This document shows positions 48,672 to 57,285 of a DNA stretch of 64,000 bases, piece by piece. Origin of the DNA: Bog-257 sp963846715 (GTDB lineage: Bacteria > Acidobacteriota > Terriglobia > Terriglobales > Acidobacteriaceae); assembly GCA_963846715.1 (NCBI GenBank), contig CAWJXA010000002.1:310001-374000 (forward strand), in the 5' to 3' direction. Within the stretch, counting starts at the first letter, position 1; every line of letters starts with the position of its first letter. Under the pieces are notes generated by a model. That model ran no database searches. It was not told the origin of the DNA and worked only from the letters and a program-made list of their open reading frames with translations. The translations under genes were made by a program, and so were the position numbers.

Positions 48672-49622
48672 CTAATTCTCGCAACTGCACTCATGTATAT
48701 AGTGCGAATCAACCTCAATTCCTATACTGTTACGACCTGCTAAAGCCGCCGCGACAGTAGTCGTTCCCGTTCCGACGAAAGGGTCGAACACCGTGTCTCC
48801 AACAAAGCTGAACATCCGAACGAGTCGATCCGCTAGTTCGAGTGGGTATGGTGCAGGATGGTATCGGGTCGAAGCGCCGGTCACTCCCGTCCAAATCTGT
48901 TGAAACCAAAGCTTGTGGTCCTCGGAACCGATAACACTTAGAACACGCGTCGCAGGCTCCGGGGTTCTGTATCCTCCGGACTTCCGCTCCATCAAGATGA
49001 ACTCTATGTCATTCTTGATCACTGCATTCGGCTCATAGGGTTTTCCCAGAAACCCTGCGCCGCCGTTTTCCACTTCGTGAACAGCATTCGCGATCTTGTG
49101 CCAGATAATCGGCGCAAGGTTGTCAAAACCAATCTTGCGACAACTTTCCTGAATCGACGCATGCAGAGGAACAACGGTGTGTCGGCCGTCGTTCTTCCTG
49201 CGAGAGAGACATACATCGCCGACGACACATATCAATCTCCCCCCGGGTACTAACGCGCGATAGCATCTCTGCCATACCCGGTCGAGCTGTTCGACAAATT
49301 CATCGTATTGCGCAATGTGGCCCATCTGACCGATCGTGTCCCGATATTCCTTCAAGGTCCAATAAGGTGGCGACGTTAGGACCAACTGCACACTATCGTC
49401 AGGAAGGTCCATCTCACGCGCGTCGCCAAGGAGCAATTTGTGCCTCGTAGGAATCTTTCGCACCGACCTTGCAATCGCAGCAACCAGTTGCCTGTCTCTT
49501 GCGATCTGAGGAATCGCAGTTTGAAGATCGTCGATGTGGGTCAACTCGGCGGGCAGGAACTCTTCTAAGGCTCCATGAACTGATTTCGCTACGCCATTCA
49601 GACCCACGACGCGAGAAGTCAC
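48672..49622 (-). CDS. Type II DNA methyltransferase, beta-class (N4-cytosine/N6-adenine)
   Basis: A 316-residue site-specific methyltransferase. Motif IV is TSPPYW (around residue 84) and precedes motif I DPFVGTGTTTVAA near the C-terminus, the beta-class order. SPPY is usual for N4-cytosine enzymes but also occurs in N6-adenine enzymes. A short N-terminal region (about 1-65) is unlike the catalytic core. The gene is intact and lies next to a restriction-enzyme remnant, so it is probably the protecting partner. The GTG at 49622 overlaps the carA stop (GTGA), with carA's GGAGGA acting as ribosome site, so it is translationally coupled to carA. The frame is also open from a GTG at 49631. Confidence 0.85.
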   Translation of the reverse strand: MTSRVVGLNGVAKSVHGALEEFLPAELTHIDDLQTAIPQIARDRQLVAAIARSVRKIPTRHKLLLGDAREMDLPDDSVQLVLTSPPYWTLKEYRDTIGQMGHIAQYDEFVEQLDRVWQRCYRALVPGGRLICVVGDVCLSRRKNDGRHTVVPLHASIQESCRKIGFDNLAPIIWHKIANAVHEVENGGAGFLGKPYEPNAVIKNDIEFILMERKSGGYRTPEPATRVLSVIGSEDHKLWFQQIWTGVTGASTRYHPAPYPLELADRLVRMFSFVGDTVFDPFVGTGTTTVAAALAGRNSIGIEVDSHYIHECSCEN

Positions 49623-50749
49623 TTCTTCCACTCCTCCATCATCTTCACAAAATCCTTGAACAGGTAGTGCGAGTCATGTGGGCCGGGCGCGGCCTCGGGG
49701 TGGTACTGCACGCTGAACAGGGGCAGTGAGCGGTGTCGCAGGCCTTCCAGCGTATTGTCGTTCAGGTCGATGTGCGTCAGGTCCACCTCGCTTTGTTTCA
49801 GCGAATCGGGATCGACCGCGAAGTTGTGATTATGCGCGGTGATCTCGATCTTGCCCGTATTCATCTGCTTCACTGGATGATTGCCGCCGTGGTGTCCGAA
49901 TCGCAGTTTGTAGGTCTTTCCGCCCAGCGCGATCCCGATCAACTGATGTCCGAGGCAGATGCCGAAGATAGGCACGCGCCCCATCATCTTGCGGATGCTC
50001 TCCTGCGCGTAGGTCACCGGCTCGGGATCGCCCGGGCCGTTCGACAGAAAGACGCCGTCCGGCTTGAGCGCGAGCACGTCCTCGGCGCTGGTGGTGGCGG
50101 GCACCACGGTCACGCTGCAGCACTCGCCAACCAGCCGGCGCATGATGTTGTGCTTGATACCGTAGTCGTAGGCGACCACATGATGCCTCGGCGGCGCATC
50201 CTTCACACCGACCACTTCCGTCGGCTCATGCGAGCGCACGCCCTGGTCCCATTGGTACACGTGGCGCGTGGTAACTTCCTTCGCCAGGTCGGTGCCATCC
50301 ATCTTGGGGATCGAGCGCGCCTTGGCAACCAGCTTGTCGGTGTCGGTCTCCAGCGTGGAGATAACCCCGCGCATCACTCCGTTGGTGCGCAGGTGACGAA
50401 CCAGGGCACGGGTGTCAATCTCGCCGAGCACCGGAATCTTGTAGCGATCGAGATAAGATTCCGCCACCTCCTGCGAGCGCCAGTTGGAGCTGACCCGCGA
50501 GAACTCGCGCACAATCAGACCCTCGATGTAGGGACGCGTGGCCTCGTTGTCGTCAGAGTTAGTGCCGTAGTTGCCGATTTCGGGGTTGGTGAGAACTACA
50601 ATCTGCCCGGCGTAGGAAGGATCGGTAAAGATTTCCTGGTAGCCGGTGATGGAGGTATTAAAAACAACTTCCCCGTAACATTCGCCTTTTGCGCCGTAGC
50701 CTTTGCCGTGGAAGATCCGTCCGTCTTCCAACGCAAGGATTGCCTGCAT
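49619..50749 (-). CDS. carA: Carbamoyl-phosphate synthase small subunit (glutaminase)
   Basis: A 376-residue protein. The N-terminal CPSase-sm domain (AILALEDGRIFHGKGYGAKGE; EVVFNTSITGYQEIFTDPSY) is followed by a class I glutamine amidotransferase with catalytic Cys in IFGICLGHQLIG and the His/Glu pair in VQYHPEAAPGP. It releases ammonia from glutamine for CarB. GGAG lies 6 nt before the ATG. It is the first gene of a transcription unit carA - methyltransferase - endonuclease remnant - carB. Confidence 0.95.
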   Translation of the reverse strand: MQAILALEDGRIFHGKGYGAKGECYGEVVFNTSITGYQEIFTDPSYAGQIVVLTNPEIGNYGTNSDDNEATRPYIEGLIVREFSRVSSNWRSQEVAESYLDRYKIPVLGEIDTRALVRHLRTNGVMRGVISTLETDTDKLVAKARSIPKMDGTDLAKEVTTRHVYQWDQGVRSHEPTEVVGVKDAPPRHHVVAYDYGIKHNIMRRLVGECCSVTVVPATTSAEDVLALKPDGVFLSNGPGDPEPVTYAQESIRKMMGRVPIFGICLGHQLIGIALGGKTYKLRFGHHGGNHPVKQMNTGKIEITAHNHNFAVDPDSLKQSEVDLTHIDLNDNTLEGLRHRSLPLFSVQYHPEAAPGPHDSHYLFKDFVKMMEEWKK

Positions 50750-50867
50750 TGCATCTCCGGGGTTTGGATTTTATTGATTTTATCAGGGAATGCGCGGCAG
50801 CATAAGAGGGCGGGTAGTGAAAATTGTTCTGCACTGTGCGCGAGGCATATTCATAAGAAAGCTTTTA

Positions 50868-50950
50868 CTAGGGATAGGGTCCCCTCGGCTTCGCTCGGGG
50901 CTGGCTCTTCGACTCCGGCGGCGAAGCGCCGCCTCCGCTCAGGATGACAC
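50868..50950. repeat. CTCAGGATGAC-type dispersed repeat
   Basis: Within the 275-bp gap before the signal peptidase gene: CCCCTCGGCTTCGCTCGGGG, GGCGGCGAAGCGCCGCC and CCGCTCAGGATGAC. The last part also occurs in the larger element at 57855-58050. It is a non-coding, hairpin-forming repeat of a type common in many soil bacterial genomes. Confidence 0.5.
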
Positions 50951-51024
50951 AGGCTAATATCGATAGCCTCAGCGGCCAAAACGACAGGCTTCAATCGACA
51001 GTCTACGCCTGTCGACCCGGCGGA

Positions 51025-51639
51025 CTACCGCAGCTTGCCCAGCTTGGCCATCGGCCAATATCCGAACACTGCCTTGCCGTAGATAAAGTCCTCATCCACC
51101 GGCCCGAAGTCGCGGCTGTCGTTGGAGAGATTGCGATGATCGCCCAGCACGAAGTAGCAGTGCGGCGGCACCACGGTTTCGGGATAGGAGCGGACATCTT
51201 CATAGACGCCGGGCACATACGGCTCGCTCATTCGATGTCCGTTCACAAACACAATTCCGTCTTCTATCTTGACGTGGTCCCCCGCAACTGCAACGACGCG
51301 CTTGATATAGCTCTTGGCGGTGTCGCGCGGATAGCGAAAGACCACAACATCGCCGCGTTCGATGGGCTCCAGCTTGTACACAAACTTGTTGATGAAGACA
51401 CGTTCCTGATCGTCGAGCGTAGGCATCATGCTGGTGCCTTCCACTTTGACTGGCTGATAGAGAAAGATGATGAAGAAAGCCGAGACCGCCAGCGATATCA
51501 AAATGTCGCGCAGCCAGCCCGAAATTGCCGGTTTCAACCGCTTCGAGCCGGCGGCCGAGACAGCGGGCGGTTCCGTCGCGCCCGATGAAGAGGAGGGAGG
51601 CAAAACAGTGGAATTATTTTCGTCGGGCACAGACTTCAT
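51025..51639 (-). CDS. lepB: Signal peptidase I
   Basis: A 204-residue membrane-anchored serine protease. One N-terminal membrane helix (WLRDILISLAVSAFFIIFLYQP) follows a roughly 40-residue cytosolic Ser/Pro-rich segment. The catalytic serine is in VEGTSMMPTL and the lysine in KSYIKRVVAVAGD; GDHRNLSNDSRDFG is the conserved C-terminal box. It removes signal peptides from Sec and Tat substrates such as the exported proteins of this window. The start at MKSVPDENNS has no strong ribosome site. Confidence 0.93.
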   Translation of the reverse strand: MKSVPDENNSTVLPPSSSSGATEPPAVSAAGSKRLKPAISGWLRDILISLAVSAFFIIFLYQPVKVEGTSMMPTLDDQERVFINKFVYKLEPIERGDVVVFRYPRDTAKSYIKRVVAVAGDHVKIEDGIVFVNGHRMSEPYVPGVYEDVRSYPETVVPPHCYFVLGDHRNLSNDSRDFGPVDEDFIYGKAVFGYWPMAKLGKLR

Positions 51640-52095
51640 CTTACTGGTTTAGACGGCCTACCGTCAGTATCGTTTCGGCGGGCGGGCAGTTGGGAGATAC
51701 GACAGATTCCTCGGGGCTGTGGAGACGGTGTCGCAACTGGTGTCGCCGCTACGCGGCTCGGGAAATTTTTCCTATTCACCCCCGGGGCTTGCGCCCCGGG
51801 CTAACTTCAACGTCGCCGCTCCGCGGCTGGTTCGACTGCTGTTCGCTCATTTTGTACCCCGCAAAATCAAAGGCGCGGTCGCGAAACAGCCCGTGAGCCC
51901 TGGGCTTTGATTCCCGGCGCTAAAGCGCAAGATATAGAGAGCAATCTTTTCCCGGAGCGCTGAAGCGCTCCGTCCCCCGCATGAATGCGGGGCCTCCCAC
52001 CAAGAAGTACATTCCAAGGTCATACTATGAATTTTTCAGCAAGCCTGTGATGGTGGCGTCCGTTCAGCTGCCGTAGATCGAGCCTGCGGCTCCCA
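51640..52095. repeat. Repeat-rich intergenic region including family A copy 2 (about 51890-52050)
   Basis: The gap between signal peptidase and kinase genes holds no gene. At 51790-51805 lies CCCCGGGGCTTGCGCCCCGG and near 51820 GTCGCCGCTCCGCGGC. From about 51890 to 52050 lies the family A repeat in the opposite orientation to 3929-4183: GGCGCTAAAGCGC, GGAGCGCTGAAGCGCTCC, CCCCGCATGAATGCGGGG, AAGAAGTACATTCCAAG and TTTTTCAGCAAGCCT. It ends 20-40 bp before the kinase stop. Confidence 0.65.
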
Positions 52096-53775
52096 CTAGC
52101 GGCCGAGGAATTTTTCCAGCTTACTGATCTCCTGATTGGCCTGGTCCAGATAATGGCGGGCCCGGTCGGTGTCGGAGCCGTCCAGCGCCTGCTTCGCTTT
52201 GGCCATATCCGTGCGCATGCTGGCGCGAGCAGAGACCATGTCTCCGCGCAAACCTAAGCCACTCTGGTGCATCTGCGCCTCCAAGGCCTCCAGACTGCTT
52301 TCCACCGCGGCTGCGCGGCTTTCCAGGTGATCGTGCTCAATCTCCATTTCATCCAGCAGTTTTTTCTGTTGCTCCATGGCAGCTTGTTGTTGCTGCGCAT
52401 CGGGGCTGGGTGCCGCAGGGGGAACTGGCGGAGGAATTAGCCGCGCTTGCTTGCTGCCGCCCCCCGCTTTCGATTTGTCCGGCGTAGCTTGCTTATTGGA
52501 GCCGGCTCCAGAGGCCGTCGTCTGATCAGCCGGGAGAACAGGGATGTCGATTTTGCCTACGGGCTGACTGCTGTCTTGCGTACCGGCAGAAGTGGCCGGC
52601 GCAGAAACGGAGCTGCCGCCTGCCATGGGTTGCACTGTGACGGCCGCACTCTGCTTATAGCTCATGTAGGCCCTCGCCCCGGCGAGGGTGGCCAGCAGCA
52701 GTATGATTACGGCTCCTAGAATTAACCAGGGACGCCGCATTGCCGGGTTGGATTGCGGCCCAGCGCCTGCTTGCGCGGGCACGGGCGTTGTCTGCGGAGG
52801 AACAGGAGTCGTTTGCGCATACACCGGAGCCGGCGTCGGCTGGCTCACAGGAGTAGGAGTGGGCGGCCTTGGCGTATCCATCCGAACCGTAGGCGGAAAT
52901 TGGGCCGGTGGCGGGGTCGGAGTCACGACCGTCTTGGGCAATCCCGGCGAAGCCCCCGACGCTTGTATCTGTGACAAGGCATTGCGAAAGGCGTCGGCCG
53001 TCTGAAAGCGGTCGGCCGGATTCTTGGCTACCGCCATGAGAATCATGTCGTTCAGCGGCTTCGATAATGAGGACTGAATCTCAATGGGCGGACGCGGCGC
53101 TTCCAACACGTGCGCCTGCATGATGGAGTAACTGCTGGTGGCGCTGAACATCCGTTCGCCAGTGACCATTTCGTAGAGCGAAACGCCGACCGAGTACAAA
53201 TCCGAACGTGCATCCGTGGGCTGCGCTTGCACCTGCTCCGGAGACATGTAGTCTAACGAGCCCAATGTAGTGCCGGTCATCGTCAGCCCAAGATCGTTAC
53301 CCGACCGCGCTATTCCGAAGTCCATCAGCTTCAGGACTCCCCGTGGCGTCAGCATCATGTTGGCCGGCTTGATGTCACGATGAATAATGCCTTTGGCGTG
53401 GGCGTAGCTGAGGGCCGCCAGGACCTGGTCGATGTAATCCAGGGCTTCGGAAGCCGGGAATGGCCCACGTTCAAGGCGATGCGCCAACGTATCGCCCTCG
53501 ACGTACTCCATGATCATGACGAGTTGATTGTCGGCGGTAAACGCGGTGCGCAACGCAGCAATATTGGGATGATCGAGGCTGGCTAGTAGCTTGATCTCGC
53601 GCATGAAGCGGGCGCCCAGATCGCCCTGACCCGCCAGATCCGGCAGCAGGATCTTCATGGCCTCAATGCGGTCTGAAATCAGGTTGCGCACCAGAAAAAC
53701 CTGGCCCATGCCGCCGTGGCCGAGTTCCTTGATAATCTCGTAGTCGCCGATTTGCTTGCGTGCCGGTTCGGTCAT
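52096..53775 (-). CDS. Transmembrane Ser/Thr protein kinase (PknB-type catalytic domain)
   Basis: A 559-residue Hanks-type kinase. Gly-rich loop GHGGMGQVF at about 19-27, catalytic lysine in AMKIL, HRDIKPANM catalytic loop, DFG in LMDFGIAR, activation-loop SLDYMSPEQ and APE-region features. A Pro/Thr-rich linker (about 280-345) leads to one membrane helix (PWLILGAVIILLLATLAGARAYM). The extracytoplasmic part has a low-complexity segment and a C-terminal coiled coil (about 465-559: QQAAMEQQKKLLDEMEIEHD to LDQANQEISKLEKFLG) rather than PASTA domains. It probably senses an envelope signal; the target is unknown. Confidence 0.92.
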   Translation of the reverse strand: MTEPARKQIGDYEIIKELGHGGMGQVFLVRNLISDRIEAMKILLPDLAGQGDLGARFMREIKLLASLDHPNIAALRTAFTADNQLVMIMEYVEGDTLAHRLERGPFPASEALDYIDQVLAALSYAHAKGIIHRDIKPANMMLTPRGVLKLMDFGIARSGNDLGLTMTGTTLGSLDYMSPEQVQAQPTDARSDLYSVGVSLYEMVTGERMFSATSSYSIMQAHVLEAPRPPIEIQSSLSKPLNDMILMAVAKNPADRFQTADAFRNALSQIQASGASPGLPKTVVTPTPPPAQFPPTVRMDTPRPPTPTPVSQPTPAPVYAQTTPVPPQTTPVPAQAGAGPQSNPAMRRPWLILGAVIILLLATLAGARAYMSYKQSAAVTVQPMAGGSSVSAPATSAGTQDSSQPVGKIDIPVLPADQTTASGAGSNKQATPDKSKAGGGSKQARLIPPPVPPAAPSPDAQQQQAAMEQQKKLLDEMEIEHDHLESRAAAVESSLEALEAQMHQSGLGLRGDMVSARASMRTDMAKAKQALDGSDTDRARHYLDQANQEISKLEKFLGR

Positions 53776-53950
53776 AGCAAAACCTCTAAGTCAAAGGTGC
53801 AGCCCGCGAACTCAGTAGCGATCAAGCTGAATTCGGCTAAGGCCTGGCGGTGCTCGGATGCGCCATGGAAAATCAAGCGCAGGGGTTCGCTTGCACAGGG
53901 AGCGGCGTAATTATGCGCCGGTACCCCGCGAGGGTCAAGCTGGAGCCGCC

Positions 53951-53956
53951 TATAAT
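53951..53956 (+). promoter_or_regulatory. TATAAT of the recX fragment
   Basis: TATAAT 6 nt before the ATG of the truncated recX copy, in the same arrangement as at the intact gene (57274-57286). It may still drive a short, meaningless transcript running antisense into the GloVer gene. Confidence 0.45.
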
Positions 53957-53962
53957 CCGGTC

Positions 53963-54035
53963 ATGCCATTCAAGCGGTCGCGCAAGACGTACGACGGAGA
54001 GGCGCTCTACGAATATGCCGTGGGAGCGCTGGCAG
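53963..54035 (+). pseudogene. recX: 5' fragment of recX
   Basis: The first 24 codons (MPFKRSRKTYDGEALYEYAV...) match the start of intact recX at 57286 (MPFKRLRKTYDGESLYEYAV...), and the match includes the upstream GCCGCCTATAATC. DNA identity over about 95 bp is roughly 85% by eye. After GCGCTGG the similarity stops and the frame runs into the antisense of the GloVer gene. This is a truncated duplicate left of the GloVer pair; the intact copy lies right of it. Confidence 0.75.
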
Positions 54036-54115
54036 AAAAGCCCCATCCACGCGAAGCAGCAGCTGGGATGGGGCAGGTAGATTCGTTGGCTAAAGTCGGG
54101 CTGGAGCGCTGGAGA

Positions 54116-55396
54116 CTAACGTGTGATCTCGAATACCGTCCCGGCGTCGTAAGTGCCGCCATAGGCGGTCGTGCCGTAGAGATTTCCGGCGGCATCGAGG
54201 GTCAGTCCGGGTTTGGGGACGTACCCATCTGTGCCGTTGTTGTCGAAGCTATGCAGCACCTGCTCCGTCCAGCCCCCGCCCGCTTCGGGCGTCAACTCGA
54301 ACGCCGTCCCGCAGCCGAGTAGGGAGCATCCTCCTATGTCTCCGCCGACGGCGGTCGTGCCGTAGAGATTGCCGGCGGTATCGAAGATCAGTCCGGCCTC
54401 GGGAGCACCCCCGTCTCCGAAGTCGAAGCTAAAGAGCACCTGCTCCGTCCAACCCCCCTCCGTGGATGTCAACTCGAACACATTTCCCACGTTGTAAGTG
54501 CCGCCGTTGTAGGTCGTGCCGTAGAGATCGCCGGCGGCATCGAAGATCAGGGCCAAGGGGTAGGACCCATCCGTGCCGCTGTATGGGTTGAAGCTATGCA
54601 GCACCTTCTCCGTCCAGCCCCCACCCACTGCGTTAATGCTGCGCGTCAGCTCGAACACCGTCCCGCCGCCGTAAGGACCGCCCACGGTGGTTGTGCCGTA
54701 GAGATTGCCAGCGGCATCAAGGATCAGGCCGGCCTGGGGCTCGTACCCGTCCGTGCCGTTGTCGTTGAAGCTGTGCAGCACCTTCTCCGTCCAGCGCCCG
54801 CCAGCTATGGGCGTCAACTCGAACACCGTCCCCTGGTCGTAAGTACCACCAAAGTAGGTCGTGCCGTAGAGATTGCCGGCGGCATCGATAATCAGGCTGG
54901 TATCGGGGTTGGACGCGTCCGTGCCGTTGTTGTTGAAGCTATACAGCACCTTCTCCGTCCAGCCTCCGCCCACTGCGTTAAGGCTTCGCGTAAACTCGAA
55001 GACCGTCCCGTAGCCGTAAGTGCCGCCCCCGGCGGTCGTGCCGTAGAGATTGCCGGCGGCATCGAAGATCAGGCCAGCGGCGGGGTAACCCCCGCCGTCC
55101 CTGTTGTTGAAGCTATACAGCACTTTCTCCGTCCAGCCTCCGCCCCCGGCGGGCGTCAACTCGAAAACCGTTCCATAGTTGTAACTGCCGCCAGAGCTAG
55201 TCGTGCCGTAGAGATCGCCGGCGGCATCGCTGATCAGGCCGCCCGAGGGACCATTTCCGTCCGTGCAATTGGTTTGCGAACAGAAGCTATACAGCACTTT
55301 TTCTTGGGTGGCCGCCCAGGTGCTCGTCACAAACATGATCACAGCAAAAATCGCCAGCGACGCCATCAATCCAATGGAAAATTTCTCGCCTCGCAT
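54116..55396 (-). CDS. GloVer-type extracellular tandem-repeat protein (tandem copy 1)
   Basis: A 426-residue exported protein. Signal peptide MRGEKFSIGLMASLAIFAVI ends near TWAATQ. The mature part has seven to eight units of about 50 residues, each with AGLIxDAAGNLYGTTxxGGxYxxGTVFELT and WTEKVLYSFxxxGTDG. A perfect AAAGGAGG ribosome site lies 6 nt before the ATG. Repeats predict a beta-propeller-like or extended surface fold; function is unknown. The leader, spacing and upstream sequence are nearly identical to the neighbouring copy, so the two arose by tandem duplication. Confidence 0.85.
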   Translation of the reverse strand: MRGEKFSIGLMASLAIFAVIMFVTSTWAATQEKVLYSFCSQTNCTDGNGPSGGLISDAAGDLYGTTSSGGSYNYGTVFELTPAGGGGWTEKVLYSFNNRDGGGYPAAGLIFDAAGNLYGTTAGGGTYGYGTVFEFTRSLNAVGGGWTEKVLYSFNNNGTDASNPDTSLIIDAAGNLYGTTYFGGTYDQGTVFELTPIAGGRWTEKVLHSFNDNGTDGYEPQAGLILDAAGNLYGTTTVGGPYGGGTVFELTRSINAVGGGWTEKVLHSFNPYSGTDGSYPLALIFDAAGDLYGTTYNGGTYNVGNVFELTSTEGGWTEQVLFSFDFGDGGAPEAGLIFDTAGNLYGTTAVGGDIGGCSLLGCGTAFELTPEAGGGWTEQVLHSFDNNGTDGYVPKPGLTLDAAGNLYGTTAYGGTYDAGTVFEITR

Positions 55397-55419
55397 GATA
55401 GTCCTCCTTTAATTCAGAA

Positions 55420-55480
55420 CTTTCGTGAACATGGCCGATAGCTTTGGTTGGCTCTTTTGAAACTGAGCCTCTTCGCCTCA
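55420..55480 (-). repeat. Conserved upstream block of the GloVer pair (copy 1)
   Basis: The stretch upstream of the 54116-55396 gene (containing GAACATGGCCGATAGCTTTGG and GAACTGAGCC-like sequence on the plus strand) recurs before the second gene at about 56910-56970. The duplication unit therefore included promoter or leader sequence. Confidence 0.5.
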
Positions 55481-55550
55481 GCCAGTGATTCCATATCCCG
55501 TCTGTAGCCCTCCATGCTGTCGTTGACTCGGACAGGCTCGAGCGTTGGAG

Positions 55551-56882
55551 CTAAGGCGTGATCTCGAACACCGTCCCGGCGTTGTAATCGCCGCCCGCGT
55601 TAGTCGTGCTGTAGAGATTGCCGACGGCATCGAAGATCAGGCCGGCGTAGGGCCAAGACCCGTCCGTCGGGTAACCCGCGAAGTTATACAGCACCTGCTC
55701 CGTCCAGCCCCCGCCCGCTGCGGGCGTCAACTCGAAAACCGTCCCGCAACCGAAGCCCTCAACGCAGTCATAGGGGCCGCCAGCGAGAGTCGTGCCGTAG
55801 AGATTGCCGGCGGCGTCGAAGATCAGGCTGGCGACGGGATTAGCCCCGTCCGCGGTGTCGGCGTTGAAGGTATGCAGCACCTGCTCCGTCCAGCGCCTGC
55901 CCACTGCGTTAGGGCTGTGAGGGCTGCGCGTCAACTCGAAAACCGTCCCGCAGCCGCCGATACACGTATCAGCGCCGCCGCCCCGGTCGGTCGTGCCGTA
56001 GAGATTGCCAGCGGCATCGAAGATCAGGCCCGCGTCGGGGTAATGCCCGTCCGTGCCGTTGTTGTTGAAGTTATATAGCACCTGCTCCGTCCAGACTCCG
56101 CCCAGTGTGGGCGTCAATTCGAACACCATCCCACAGCCGCTGGGGTAGCCGTAATCAACGCAGTCATTAGCGCCGCCATAGGGGGTGGTACCGTAAAGGT
56201 TGCCGACGGTATCGAAGATCAGGCCGGAGTTGGGAAAATTCCCGTCCGTGGGGTAGCCGGCGAAGCTATGCAGCACTTTCTCCGCCCAGCTTCCGTCCGC
56301 TGCGGGCGTCAACTCGAACACCGTCCCGTAGCCGTAAGTGCCGCCAGAGCTGGTTGTGCCGTAGAGATTGCCGGCCGCATCGAAGAGCAGGCCGGCTACG
56401 GGACCATCCCCGTCCGTAGAGTTAAACCTATGCAGCACCTGCTCCGTCCAGCCTTCGCCCGCTGCGGGCGTCAACTCGAACACCGTGCCATAGCCGTAAG
56501 TGCCGCCGCTGCTGGTCGTGCCGTAAAGATTGCCGGCGACATCGCTGACCAGGCCGGCGGCGGGAGTAGCCCCGTCAGTACCGTTGAAGTTATGCAGCAC
56601 CTGCTCCGTCCAGTCCCCGCCCGCTGCGGGCGTCAACTCGAACACCGTCCCACAGCGGTTGCCGCCAGGGCAGTCATAAGTGCCGCCCCAGAAGGTTGTG
56701 CCGTAAAGATTGCCGGCAGCATCGAAGATCAGGTTGGAATAGGGTGAGCGCCCGTCCGTGCCGCTGCCGAAGTTATGGAGCACTTTTTCCTCGCTAGCAG
56801 CCCAGGTGCTTGTCGCTAACAGGCTCACAGCAAAGATCGCCAAGATTGCCCTTAATCCGATGAAAAATTTCTTGCCTCGCAT
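55551..56882 (-). CDS. GloVer-type extracellular tandem-repeat protein (tandem copy 2)
   Basis: A 443-residue exported protein. The signal peptide MRGKKFFIGLRAILAIFAVS ends near TWAASE. About eight repeats follow, each with SGLIFDAAGNLYGTTxxGG, GTVFELTPAAGG and WTEQVLHNF/YNF. Several units carry an insertion with two cysteines (DCVDYGYPSGCGMVF, DTCIGGCGTVF, DCPGGNRCGTVF), which may form a disulfide in a loop. The frame is open back to 57032; the ATG at 56882, with AAGGGG upstream and a proper leader, is preferred. Function unknown. Confidence 0.83.
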   Translation of the reverse strand: MRGKKFFIGLRAILAIFAVSLLATSTWAASEEKVLHNFGSGTDGRSPYSNLIFDAAGNLYGTTFWGGTYDCPGGNRCGTVFELTPAAGGDWTEQVLHNFNGTDGATPAAGLVSDVAGNLYGTTSSGGTYGYGTVFELTPAAGEGWTEQVLHRFNSTDGDGPVAGLLFDAAGNLYGTTSSGGTYGYGTVFELTPAADGSWAEKVLHSFAGYPTDGNFPNSGLIFDTVGNLYGTTPYGGANDCVDYGYPSGCGMVFELTPTLGGVWTEQVLYNFNNNGTDGHYPDAGLIFDAAGNLYGTTDRGGGADTCIGGCGTVFELTRSPHSPNAVGRRWTEQVLHTFNADTADGANPVASLIFDAAGNLYGTTLAGGPYDCVEGFGCGTVFELTPAAGGGWTEQVLYNFAGYPTDGSWPYAGLIFDAVGNLYSTTNAGGDYNAGTVFEITP

Positions 56883-57273
56883 GAGTAGCCCCTTCAGTCC
56901 AGAATTTCGTGAACATGGCCGGTAGCTTTGATTTGGCTCTTCTTGAACTGAGCCCCTTCGCCTCAGGGGCTGGGCGCTTCCATGGTGGGAACTGCTCGGA
57001 GAGGTGAAGTTACTACCCCTTAATGTTGCCACTAACCCCGGTTGGCGAAAAAGTAAATACTGCTACACGAAGCAGAAATGCTTCCCAAATCGGAACAACC
57101 CACGAACACCAGCCATCCCGAGAAGCGAAGAGCGCCGTGACGCGTCGACCAATGTGGGAGCGAAGCACTCTCTCCGAACGATAGAGGTCCTTCGACCGCG
57201 CGACCTCGCTCCGCTCAGAGCGACACCATCCTGGTCAGCGACAGCAAGTCGAGGGCTTCCGGCATCTGCCGCC
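56883..57273. other. Intergenic region upstream of recX and the GloVer genes
   Basis: About 390 bp. The first part (about 56910-56970) is the second copy of the GloVer upstream block. Around 57180-57240 are fragments of the CCTTCGAC...CGCTCAGAGCG repeat type. No gene is recognised. It carries divergent promoters for recX (TATAAT at 57274) and the leftward GloVer gene. Confidence 0.45.
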
Positions 57274-57279
57274 TATAAT
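57274..57279 (+). promoter_or_regulatory. -10 TATAAT, 6 nt before recX ATG
   Basis: A perfect TATAAT followed by CTCTCC and the ATG at 57286, with no Shine-Dalgarno. A leaderless recX mRNA is predicted. The same arrangement is kept in the truncated copy at 53951. Confidence 0.55.
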
Positions 57280-57285
57280 CTCTCC

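Noticed and set aside
49733..50947. 404-codon open frame on the plus strand
   Set aside because: Antisense to carA; His/Arg-rich shadow without ribosome site.
53858..54322. 154-codon frame containing a RecX-like N-terminus
   Set aside because: Only the first 24 codons after 53963 match RecX; the rest is antisense to a GloVer gene. Recorded as a recX fragment instead.
54596..55441. 281-codon repetitive frame on the plus strand
   Set aside because: Its repeats (QHLLRPA, GRAVEIAGGI) are only the complement of the GloVer repeats.
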